A DNA stretch of 64,000 bases. It comes from Chionoecetes opilio (taxonomy: Eukaryota > Arthropoda > Malacostraca > Decapoda > Majidae). How positions within the stretch are numbered: position 1 is the first letter of the stretch; each line of letters starts with the position of its first letter. Made by a program: the position numbers and the translations under genes. The stretch spans positions 62,001 to 126,000 of the forward strand of contig JACEEZ010001805.1 in assembly GCA_016584305.1 (NCBI GenBank), read 5' to 3'. Below, one piece after another: positions 31,137-41,300 of this stretch. Below the pieces are notes generated by a model that worked only from the letters and a program-made list of their open reading frames with translations, was not told the origin of the DNA and did not search any database.

Positions 31137-33736
31137 TAGTACAGGAGCATTAGCTAAAAGGTGGAAATAAATAGTAGAAAGCTGATTTTTTCAGGAGAGC
31201 TCCAAAATATTGTATATATGGCCCTTATGCAAAGTTCTGCAAATTCAACCTCGTGGCATTTTCATAATTCAAAATGGCCGCCATCACAATTAACGATAAA
31301 ATGAAAAGTACTATGATCATCCATCCAAGTTCGTAGTAATAAGATTTTTGTGTGTACATCTATGTTTTAGAGTGTGCTGAATACAAAGGAGCCATAAAAA
31401 ATATTTTGAGTTGAAATAATTAGCATAAATTCAATAAGGTGAAGAAAAATATTTTTTTTTATTTTTTTTATTTTAATAATACCACAACTATGTTATGTAC
31501 GTTACATTTATAATAGCCAAACTATGTTATATTGTACAAAACACCAATTAGAAACCACAAATAACCCAACCATATGTTGAAGGAATGTCTAATCAGTGGT
31601 ATCCCCTTCGCCTTGCACATCAAGAACATGCGAATTTTTACAATTGTACCCACTGCAACCAGTGCACATTATGGTACACTCCATCCGTGCCTTGTAACAA
31701 CGACATGACTTTCCACACCCTACCTTGCAGCCGCAAGATACCATTTTCAGTACCTTCTCCGGAGCAACAGGCCTATCGGTATAGATTGGAACAAGTATCC
31801 CCTCTCTGTACTCCCACCCCCACTCATTTGGTGGTAGCTCATTTCCCTGCCATTGCTGAACAGCATGGTATGTTCTATAGCTATGGAACTTGGTAGCTGC
31901 TGAAGTTGGAGGGATTGATTCCAACTTGAAACCAGATGAGGATAAGGACGCTCTACGTGTAGATCGGAAGTACATAACATAGCGATGCTTGTCCAGTGAA
32001 TTTGACGGGACAGCTCCATACAGCTGTAGTAGAAACAACTCTCCTATGCGTGCTATCTCATCCTGACTGCTGTCAGACTGAGAGAAAACACTCAAACAGT
32101 CCGAATTGTCATCACTATCGAACAGCTGAAGGGCCCTTTTTTTCCCTTGATTGTATATGGAAGACACAGTATCACATCCAGTGATTGCATGTACAAACAT
32201 CAGGTTAATATTGGAGACACAAATGATCGAGGTCGACACGCAGACATTATGCCGTGTGCAAGTGCTGTACGGCGGCGTTCACAGCCGACACTCTTGTCAG
32301 ATTTTGATTTGATTATACCACTCAGTAGTCGTTTCAAAGAGTCAGGCACCATTTTATCACTGCCTTGCAATTGTGTCATTGTCGGGTATTCAGAGTTAAC
32401 ATATGCTACAGACTTTACATCATCTTGTATGATTGCAGCTGCCATATATATGATTGAATCTTTTGTCATGTTACTGGACTCATAATTACTTCTAAGGATG
32501 TGGTTACTTTCATCTAAGAAAGTATAGTATATATGGTCTGTTTTCCAATATCACAAGTCCGAACAATGTCCTGCCCAAAACATTCCTCCAATTTCTGTCC
32601 TAGCCTTTTGGGGTTGTAGCCCTCTTCTCCATCTAAATAGTCGTCCATCAAAGTCATAAGTTCTGCAAGTGAATATTGACATTCATCATTGTCGCGTATA
32701 AATTGGCACAACTTCTGGAATGCCGCGTGTTTTGTGGCATTGACAGGTCGGCCCCGTTGATATCCATCACGGGTATTCTCGCTTGGAAATTGTTTGCCAG
32801 CATAGAAGAGAACCTGACAGTCATGGTGGTACTTGACTTCAGCTGCAATAAAATCTAACTCATTGGATATGCGAAGTCTAACAGCATCTCCCCACTCATC
32901 ATGGCGATCGCCAGCTTTCTCAATTACGCTTTGAAGGGTGGCTTTTGTCATAGCATCATGTGCCCGTACCCGACGGTTGCGGGGTATCTTTGTTTCTACA
33001 TTGTAGTCTATTACAGTCTTTGCACAATAGAGACAATCTTCTTTTATATTGAAAACTCGAGTTCTTGAACGTAATTTTGAAGATGATGTGCCCCAATCAG
33101 AGGCCAATGGCTCTTCTTCCCTTTTCCTTTTGTAAGACGTAATACTGCATGGTCGAATGTATTCGCGACGACATTTACCATGGACTGGGACTGGCAATTG
33201 TGACCTCTTCCTCTCAAATACAGACTGCAAACCATCTTCTCTTTCAATGCTGGCTCGTAGGAGTCCCTCAAGGCCCTTATCATGGACCTCTGCACGATCT
33301 GATGTGATCTGCTTACCGCATGTGGGAATACTGCAAAACTCGGCCATCATGACAGCACCTGAAAAACGAGAAAATTATTATTATATTTATTATTATTATT
33401 ATTATAATATACTATTAATTATAATTTATGCTAATTATCACTCACTATTATTATAATATACTAGTAATTACACTTTATGCTAATTATTTTAACTCAAAAT
33501 GAACATGGCATGGGTCCACTGTAATAAGTTGCCAGTTATGCCGATTTTGGTATTTTAACCATTTATCGCAAATTGTTATAGCGGCCATCTTCAATAATGA
33601 AAATGCCACCAGGTTGAATTTGCAGAACTTTGCACAGTGGACATGCTTATGGTTTTCTGGAGCTCCCCTGAAAAAATCTGCTTTTTACTATTTTTTTCTA
33701 GGTTTTCGTTAAATTTGTACTAATGCTCCTGTACTA
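31137..33736 (-). mobile_element. Academ-like DNA transposon, internally deleted
   Basis: Inverted ends start TAGTACAGGAGCATTAG and similarity continues for about 170 bp inward (TGATTTTTTCAGGAGAGCTCC, GCAAAGTTCTGCAAATTCAAC, ATGGCCGCCAT). The target site is TAA: Jockey text TCAGC-TAA-GTGGGAGG is interrupted with TAA on both sides. Superfamily call rests on the encoded protein and the 3-bp duplication. Confidence 0.65.
31589..33350 (-). pseudogene. Academ-like transposase with XPG/FEN1-type motif (deleted, frameshifted)
   Basis: From the ATG at 33350: CSIPTCGKQITSDRAEVHDK, a zinc-type N-terminus, then VPVHGKCRREYIRP, a CLYC pair and HHDCQVLFYAGK, through to GQDIVRTCDIGKQTIYTILS (stop near 32514). 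A shifted frame (32469-32210) gives SIIYMAAAIIQDDVKS and VPDSLKRLLSGIIKSKS. The last frame (32239-31589) has MFVHAITGCDTVSSIYNQGK, like the XPG/FEN1 helix-hairpin region, IGELFLLQLYGAVP and a CXC-type cysteine cluster (SCGCKVGCGKSCRCYKARME). Academ transposons are known to pair a transposase with an XPG-type nuclease; that is the basis of the call. The central catalytic part is largely missing, so this copy is inactive. Confidence 0.6.
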
Positions 33737-33739
33737 TAA

Positions 33740-35117
33740 GTGGGAGGACCAAAGACAGTACTACTCTGATTGTCCATGGAATGATTATTTCTTCCGTGTC
33801 AGAGACCCATCTCTTTGGGCAGAGGGCATAAGTGAGGTCACTGTCTCTGGCATGGAGGCATGCATTTTACACACTTTCTCTAATCCTAAAGCCCGTGAAC
33901 CTTTGCTTAACTCAGCTTGTTCTTGTGCTGTCTAAGATAGAGAGGTAGCTCACGGATGGTATGATAGCTATCCATCCCTGAATCTCATACCCTTTATATT
34001 TCTGCCTATAATCATGCTAAATCTATTCTTCAACTTGCCACAAACTCCTTCTCTAATGGAAAATATCAAAAGTTTTCTAGTTCCAACTCATCTCGTGATT
34101 TCTGGCACATTGCCTGAATCATCTCAAACAATTTATCTCCTTAATTTTTTCTCTTATGCTTCACCCAGAGGGCTCAACAGCAGTCACATCGATTTCTAAA
34201 CCTGAACCCTTTGCTCATAATTCCACTCTAGATAATGCAGGGCTAGTTTTTCCTTATCATTCACCCTCTAACTATATTATACCTTATATTAAGGCTTCAT
34301 AACGTTTCCTATGCCCTCTCTGGCCTTGATCCTCAGAAGGCGTATGGTCCTGATAGAGTCCCTCCTGTTGTTCTCAAAAACTATTCTTCTGTGTTTGCAC
34401 CCAAACTTGTCAAACTTTTCTGTTTGTCTATCTACATCTACCTTTCCTTCATGCTAGAAGATTGCTCACATTTAACTTGTTCCTAAGAAAAGTGACCGCT
34501 CAATTCCTTTAAACTACCGTTGAATAGCTTTAATTTCCTGCCTTTTTAAAGCTTTAATATCTAGCCTTAATAAGACTCTTGAATATCTGTCTGCCTGCAA
34601 TCTTCTATCTGATCGTCAGTACGGTTTCCGTATGAGCGATTACCAACAATTTTCCAGCTTTACTGACTTAATCTTAGTCATCCTATTTTAGGGGTTCTAG
34701 TAAAACTTTTGCTGTTGCCCTTGACATATGAAAAGCTTTTGATAGAGTTGAAAACAAATCTTCGCTTTCCAAACTATCCCCTTCCGGTTTTTATCCTTCT
34801 TTCTGCTCCTTCATCTTAAGTTTTCTTTTAACTGCTCTATTGCAGCTATTGTAGAAGGTCATTGTTCTTCTCCTAAGTCTATCAATAGTAGGTAGTGTTC
34901 CTCAGGGTTCTGTCCTATCATTCACTCTCTCTATTATTCATTAATGATTTTTTTAAGTCTTAACTCAATGCCCTATCCACTCTTATGCTGATGACTCTAC
35001 CCTGCATTTTTCAATGTTGTTCACTAGACATCCAACACAACAGGAATTACATGATTCATGAATACAGAGTGCCTGACTTCTGATCTCGCTATAATTTCTG
35101 AATGGGGTAAAGCAAAC
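33740..35117 (+). pseudogene. Jockey linker and reverse transcriptase region
   Basis: After YYSDCPWNDYFFRVRDPSLW and ISEVTVSGMEACI, RT blocks appear in shifting frames: AYGPDRVPPVVLKN, a VPKKSDRS-type block, SDRQYGF, a DKAFDRV-like palm motif, GSVPQGSVLS and the catalytic SYADDSTLHFS near 34985, then DLAIISEWGK before the AGCAAAC target site. Frameshifts are frequent, so the copy is dead. It is cut at 35117 by a reverse-oriented retrotransposon scrap. Confidence 0.75.
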
Positions 35118-35520
35118 GTTGTTGTTGTTGTTGTTGTTCCTCAGGCTGCCTGGCCGATGCTTCTAAGATAGGGCATGGCCTGGACCGGGTTTTTCCACAG
35201 GGCCTTTATGGAGTTTATGTTATGTTGTTGGCGTGTGTGATTATATGCAGTGCAGTCTTCCATAATATGTGGACTATAGGATAGTGTAGGATGCTGTGTT
35301 GCATCCCGGACAGGCATCCTCAATGGACCCATCCAGTCTCTTCTAATAGCTCAGAAGAGCCGGGTGGCGTCCACACTGCAGCCTGGCCAGGTGGACTCTG
35401 TCCTCATGGGGAAGGGAGGACTCGGAAGGGTGGAAGTTTGGGGGCCGTGTAATTAGCTGAGTGTTGCCCTTGAGTGATTGGATGGAGCGATGGGTGATTT
35501 GGGTATGGATATACCTCTGG
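35118..35520 (-). mobile_element. 5'-truncated non-LTR retrotransposon 3' end
   Basis: Minus orientation with an (AAC)n tail seen as (GTT)n at 35118-35139. The exact 7-bp target duplication AGCAAAC lies at 35111-35117 and 35521-35527. The frames give only a C-terminal scrap (NINSIKALWKNPVQAMPYLR). The family differs from the RTE, CR1 and Jockey copies. Confidence 0.85.
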
Positions 35521-35703
35521 AGCAAACCTTGTTTTCGAGTTCAATGCCTCAAAAACCCAAAATCTTCACCTATCTACTCGTCACAACCTACCAAACAACT
35601 ATCCCCTATTCTTCAATGACATGCAACTGTCTCCTTCTTCAACAATGAACATGCTTGCACTATCTTTTACAAAAAATCTCAAATGTTTATTTCATATCTC
35701 ATC

Positions 35704-36537
35704 TGTGGAAATTATCCATAAACCACCCTCTCATAATTGGTAGAGTGGTGGTTTTGTTCCCCCCCCCCCTTGTGAGTGAAGTATTTTCCGCTTGTGATAG
35801 GGGTGTATAGGGATGGATGTATATATATAATTATAATGGTAATGGGTAATAATTAAGGTAATTTAAGTAAATGATTAGTACTGGGATAGGATAAATTAAT
35901 ATTCCCAGTGGTTAATAAGCATTGCATTTAAATAATTAGCACCTTAATTTGGAGCGCGGTCATTGGCTGCCGCCCATTAGATACTAGCCACTAAGATTTC
36001 TGGACGTGGCTATAGGTAGGGTGGCCGCTAGCCGCTGCCCATCAGAGAATCAGTACACTCCGAGCCCTTGAAAGGATAACATCTAATTGTTAATAGATGT
36101 GCTAGACTAAAAGGACAGTACACTCCACACCTCCATCGAGTTAATATCTCCTCTCTTATTAATATGAAGAGATGTTGTACATACTTTAATTTGTACATAT
36201 AGTGATAAAACAATAGGACATGTGTTAAGAATCAACACACTGATGATAGCCGTGCGTCAGTAATTTGGTGTGAAAGCCCTTCTGACGCCGTAACGAAACA
36301 CTCGCTTCCAGCCCACCGCCTCTGTCATACACGGGCGGCCTCGATCCCGGCGACCACTGCGGATCACAAGACCATTGCAGTATTGATCCAAACCTACAGC
36401 AGTAATTCAACCCACTATCCACCGATAAGTATCCTAGTTAGTTGATTAGCTGGGATGATGTGTCGGGTGATAGCCATGGGTTTGATTGAATAGGTAAAAA
36501 CTTTCAAATTAAACATGTTTGTTTTATAAATCACCAA
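35704..36537 (+). repeat. 5' LTR of the BEL/Pao element
   Basis: Begins TGTGGAAATTATCC, contains a C-run, TATATATAATTATAATGG and GATAAAACAATAGG. It matches the 3' LTR nearly base for base over 36000-36480 versus 44355-44840, with a few substitutions (GATGTGCTAGAC/GATATGCTGGAC). The right boundary is set by the following TGGTGCCCC. Confidence 0.8.
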
Positions 36538-36540
36538 AAT

Positions 36541-36558
36541 TGGTGCCCCTAGTAGAGG
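36541..36558 (+). promoter_or_regulatory. Probable primer-binding site
   Basis: TGGTGCCCCTAGTAGAGG lies just after the 5' LTR. The TGG start fits pairing to a tRNA 3' CCA. The tRNA species is not assigned. Confidence 0.5.
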
Positions 36559-36743
36559 AATATTGATGATCATGTGATTCAAAGTGGTCGTTAATTATGA
36601 GGTATAATTATGAGCCTACCACAACCGCTGGTTATGAGGCTGGAGGCGGGGTGCTTCGAAGCATCAAGAATGACTCAGCTGTTCAACTACCATATGCCAT
36701 CACCCTGTGGTAGTAGATAGCATCAGAGGTTACGTACTAGTTA

Positions 36744-37771
36744 CAGGAGAACCTCATTTAACCGGCATTTAAAACAACAGCAGCCTCAAAACAACAGCAC
36801 TAATCGACCCAGGCATTAATTAAGTATAATTATTTCAAAAACTGAGAAAATCTGCAGAAATTTAGTTGGGCAAGGCTGTGGTCTACACAGACTCTCTCTC
36901 CTCACTCTACCTCCTCCTCTCCCGTCATCCACGATCCTCTACGTCCCTCGTCCACACCATCCAGAGGGCCCTTCACCTTACCAACGAGGGGTGGGAGGTC
37001 GCCTTCCAGTGCGTTCCCTCCCACGCTGGTATCCCAGGCAACGAGGTGGCTGATTCTGCTGCCAGGATGGCCTTAACAGATGTAAACACGACACCCTTCC
37101 CTCTGCCGCTCTTTGTGGCCAAACGCCTGATCCCCCGGGTCTGCCGCTCCACCTGGAATAACACACTCGGCGATGCCCTCCGCATCACCTCCATGGGCCA
37201 ATACCGCAGTGACTCTTCCCCCCAGCCGTGGATACGGAAAAAGTCCCGCGTCATGGATGTCACTCACCCGCCTCCGCCTGGGGCACACGACACTCACAGC
37301 TCACCTGCATCGCCTCCGTCTGTCCCCTGACCCCCAGTGCCCTTGGTGCATGAATTTTCCAGAGACTATTGAACACTTTCTGCTGCAGTGTCCGCACTTC
37401 CACTCACACCGTGTAGTGCTACAGTCTCAACTCCTCGCCCTGAACGTCACTACCTTTGACCTGCCCACCCTGCTGGCGGCGGCTGGCGTTCCCCCCTCTC
37501 GGCAACACGCCATCATCCGCCTCACCTGTGCCTTCCTGAGGAAGACAGGTCAACTACCGCACCTGTGATAGCATCATAGGACATCACCAGGGCTCATAGT
37601 GTTCCCCGAGGGATCCTCGCAGCCCTAAAACAACAACAACAACAACCTCCAGAAACCACAGTATTTATTGGGATTGGGCGATTCCATAAGAGTAACTCTC
37701 AAAACAACGGCAAAATGAGTTATCCGGCATGCGCTCCCCCCCGAGGGTGCCGGATAAACGAGGTTCTCCTG
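36744..37771. mobile_element. Tigger-like TIR element, CAGGAGAACCTC family, copy 1
   Basis: CAGGAGAACCTCATTTAACC and GGATAAACGAGGTTCTCCTG are inverted and sit beside TA (36742-43, 37772-73). It lies in the BEL leader between PBS and gag. Most of its interior is a 5'-truncated retrotransposon. A second copy at 58722-59423 shares the ends and GAGAGTTACTCTTATGG-type interior in the opposite orientation. Confidence 0.85.
36866..37645 (+). pseudogene. Non-LTR retrotransposon RNase H domain and Cys/His tail, 5'-truncated
   Basis: The frame opens VVYTDSLSSLYLL (RNase H Asp and helix), EVAFQCVPSHAGIPGNEVAD (catalytic His/Asp motif), then DVNTTPFPLPL and STWNNTLGDALRITSMGQ. After a frameshift near 37265 it continues LTRLRLGHTTLTAHLHRL, CPWCMNFPETIEHFLLQCPH and IIRLTCAFLRKTGQLPHL to a stop at 37568. 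An (AAC)n tail follows (37629-37645). Clades with a C-terminal RNase H (I/Jockey-related groups) have this order. The insertion lies inside a TIR element. Copies or scraps of the same tail occur at 3345, 13930, 20430, 52503 and 60349. Confidence 0.8.
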
Positions 37772-37938
37772 TAGTTGTAATAACTAAAGTGGGGGTTGGC
37801 CATAGGCCTCGTTATGCGCCTTGTTAGGCCAGCCAACAGCGCTTCCCGCACTTATAATATAATTAATTATCAACTAACAATGATTTTAGTAACGTAATCT
37901 TGCATTTAATATTTCATTTGAGTTAATCAATTAAAATC

Positions 37939-38376
37939 ATGGCGGAAGGGACTAAATCATTAGCTGCTAAATTAGGTTGGCTGACACGATTATATAATAC
38001 GTGTGACGAAGCAGCTGGGACTAACCCTATAGACTATAATAGTTTAAACTCAGGTCTGCTAATGCTAAAAACTAAATGGGAAAAATATGAGACGGCTTAC
38101 TGCATATATGAAGTTAAATTAAGACAAGCTGGGGATAAAGAAATTATTCAGCAATGTGTTATCAATCATGAACACGAATGTCAAAGATATCTCGATAAAG
38201 TAATTGAATATGAGGGATTACTGGAGTGTGCTCATATTTCATCAACAGCTAAAGTTTTTTTAAACCAAAGTTTGCAAGGTATTACGCAAGAACCCCCCCA
38301 CAGGGAGATCAAGATTATTACGCCTGAAGGTAATCAGCTATATCAGCCACCCTCAGAGTTTAAAGTCCCTCGTTAG
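37939..38376 (+). CDS. BEL/Pao Gag N-terminal fragment
   Basis: An ATG frame of 145 codons: MAEGTKSLAAKLGWLTRLYN, a helical region (LMLKTKWEKYETAYCIYEVK) and CQRYLDKVIEYEGLL, ending EFKVPR and a stop overlapping the next frame. It is consistent with the N-terminal coiled part of BEL/Pao Gag. The central region normally following this (DUF1759-like) is not found, so the protein is shortened. The following frame is shifted by one base at the stop. Start chosen at the first ATG in frame after the leader. Confidence 0.65.
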   Translation: MAEGTKSLAAKLGWLTRLYNTCDEAAGTNPIDYNSLNSGLLMLKTKWEKYETAYCIYEVKLRQAGDKEIIQQCVINHEHECQRYLDKVIEYEGLLECAHISSTAKVFLNQSLQGITQEPPHREIKIITPEGNQLYQPPSEFKVPR

Positions 38377-41300
38377 TGGGTAGTTATCCTGCGCCTGTTA
38401 CGCAAATCAAACAGCCTGTAATTACGATTCAAACTTCTCAGCCTACCAGTAAACCACTTAGACCTACTCAAATAATAGATACAATCCCTAGTTCCAGGGC
38501 GACTACTTCTAGTGAAGTACGAATAATAAATTGTGTCTTGTGTGAGGGGGAACATAGACCCTCCACATGTAATATCTATTCAGATTGTTACAAGAGAGTT
38601 GAAAGGTTAATGCGCCTTCGTAATTGTCTAACCTGTCTCCGTGGTAAACATGCTTCAAATGCATGCCCTATAAGCTTAAGAACTTGTAGGAAATGTAAAC
38701 AATCTGTTCATAACATCGCTCTTTGTCCTAACAGTGATAATAACTCAGACCCTACAGTAGTTAAAATGGCAGTCACTAATAAGAGTAGTTCAGCAGCTGT
38801 TCCCACTGCCGAGTTGAAGGTGTGCCATAATGGTAATGCAGTCATAGTAAAGACAATGTTTGACAGTGGTGCACAAAGATCCTTCATAAGCAGAGAGATA
38901 GTTGAATTATTACAACTACCCATAATTAATAAAGTGAACATAGCCATATCAGGTTTTCTCGCCAATAATGAGGCTCAAACCTATGACATAGTTCAACCCC
39001 TAGTCCAATTAGGAAGATATAAATGTAGGGTAGCTGCTGTAGTAGTAAATAATATTGGTATCAGTTTAACTGTTAATGGACTAAAAGACACAGCTGAAAT
39101 GCTGAGGGATAATGGTGTTAAACTAGTTAGTAATACCTTCAAAGACGTTGATGGTCCTTTCCAATTAATAATAGGAGCCGATTATTTTGGGCGTTACCTA
39201 AGGAAGGTCATCAAAATACATAACGTCTCAATGTTCACTAGTGCTGGTGGTAAGGTAATAATGGGACCCATCCCACATACCCATACAGTCGAACAGGAGA
39301 GTATTCCTAGTCATGCACAACCCCTATTAATTACCAGAATAGGAACCACTTTCTTGCCCACACCAATAAGTGAGGTTTTAGAGGAAAGTGGTATTCCAGT
39401 TCATAATGAATATATTGCCACTAATGAAAATCCTAATAATAATGTGTCGCGAGGAGATAATAACCTCAAATTGAATACAGGATTATGGTTTAAAGGCCCT
39501 ACCTGGCTGAAAGAGTGTAATAATAATCCTAATATGGTTTCCACTCAGTCAGACATATCTGAAGATATAATAAGGGAACCTGAATTGATCCCAGATCCTG
39601 TGATAGACATAGAAAGGTTTTCCTTATTGAGCAATATTCCCTGCAGGGTTAATACTCCCTGCAGGGTTGACACTCCCTGCAAGGTTAATACTCCCTGCAG
39701 GGTTGATTCTCCCTGCAGGGTTAATACTCCCTGTAGGGTTAATACTCCCTGCAGGGTTGATACTCCCTGCAAGGTTGATACTCCCTGCAAGGTTAATATT
39801 CTCTGCAGGGTTAATACTCCCTGCAAGGTTAATACTCCCTGCAGGGTTAATACTCCCTGCAAGGTTAATACTCCCTGCAGGGTTAATACTCCCTGCAGGG
39901 TTAATACTCCCTGCAAGGTTAATATTCCCTGCAGGGTTAATACTCCCTGCAGGGTTAATACTCCCTGCAGGGTTGATACTCCCTGCAAGGTTAATACTCC
40001 CTGCAGGGTTAATACTCCCTGCAAGGTTAATACTCCCTGCAAGGTTAATACTCCCTGCAGGGTTAATACTCCCTGCAAGGTTAATACTCCCTGCAAGGTT
40101 AATATTCCCTGCAGGGTTAATACTCCCTGCAGGGTTAATACTCCCTGCAGGGTTAATACTCCCTGCAAGGTTAATACTCCCTGCAAAGTTAATATTCCCT
40201 GCAGGGTTAATACTCCCTGCAGGGTTAATACTCCCTGCAGGGTTAATACTCCCTGCAAGGTTAATACTCCCTGCAAGGTTAATATTCCCTGCAGGGTTAA
40301 TACTCCCTGCAAGGTTAATACTCCCTGCAGGGTTAATACTCCCTGCAAGGTTAATATTCCCTGCAGGGTTAATACTCCCTGCAAGGTTGATACTCCCTGC
40401 AAGGTTAATATTCCCTGCAGGGTTAATTCTCCCTGCAGGGTTAATACTCCCTGCAAGGTTAATACTCCCTGCAAGGTTAATACTCCCTGCAGGGTTAATA
40501 TTCCCTGCAGGGTTAATACTCCCTGCAGGGTTAATACTCCCTGCAAGGTTGATACTCCCTGCAAGGTTAATATTCCCTGCAGGGTTAATACTCCCTGCAG
40601 GGTTAATACTCCCTGCAAGGTTAATACTCCCTGCAAGGTTAATATTCCCTGCAGGGTTAATACTCCCTGCAGGGTTAATACTCCCTGCAAGGTTAATACT
40701 CCCTGCAAGGTTAATATTCCCTGCAGGGTTAATACTCCCTGCAAGGTTAATACTCCCTGCAGGGTTAATACTCCCTGCAAGGTTAATATTCCCTGCAGGG
40801 TTAATACTCCCTGCAAGGTTGATACTCCCTGCAAGGTTTATATTCCCTGCAGGGTTAATTCTCCCTGCAGGGTTAATACTCCCTGTAGGGTTAATACACC
40901 CTGCAGGGTTGATACTCCCTGCAAGGTTGATACTCCCTGCAAGGTTAATATTCCCTGCAGGGTTAATACTCCCTGCAAGGTTAATACTCCCTGCAGGGTT
41001 AATACTCCCTGCAAGGTTAATACTCCCTGCAAGGTTAATATTCCCTGCAAGGTTAATAAAAGGGATAGCTCTGATCCTTTGAAGTTTTGTATCAGAACAA
41101 TACAGAAGCAGGTATTTCCTGAGGAATATCAGCTATTGACTTCAGCCAGCCCCCATAGGAACAAATTGACCATATTGGGTCTGTTCCTTGATCATGAGGG
41201 TATTAGGTGTCGAGGTCGAAATTTTCAAGCTGATCTTCCAAATAAAACCTGCCATCCCATACTAATTCCCAAACACCATCATCTTACTAAATTGTTGGTG

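Noticed and set aside
32100..32250. Host FEN1/XPG gene suggested by the AITGCDTVSS motif
   Set aside because: It lies inside a TIR-bounded element with a target duplication and lacks the nuclease N-domain.
39640..41058. CRISPR-like array
   Set aside because: Units are contiguous with no unique spacers; it is a minisatellite in a eukaryotic retrotransposon.
39545..41082. Minus-strand and alternate-frame Leu-rich frames over the 18-bp array
   Set aside because: Periodic shadows of the repeat; the sense frame is the one linked to retrotransposon domains on both sides.
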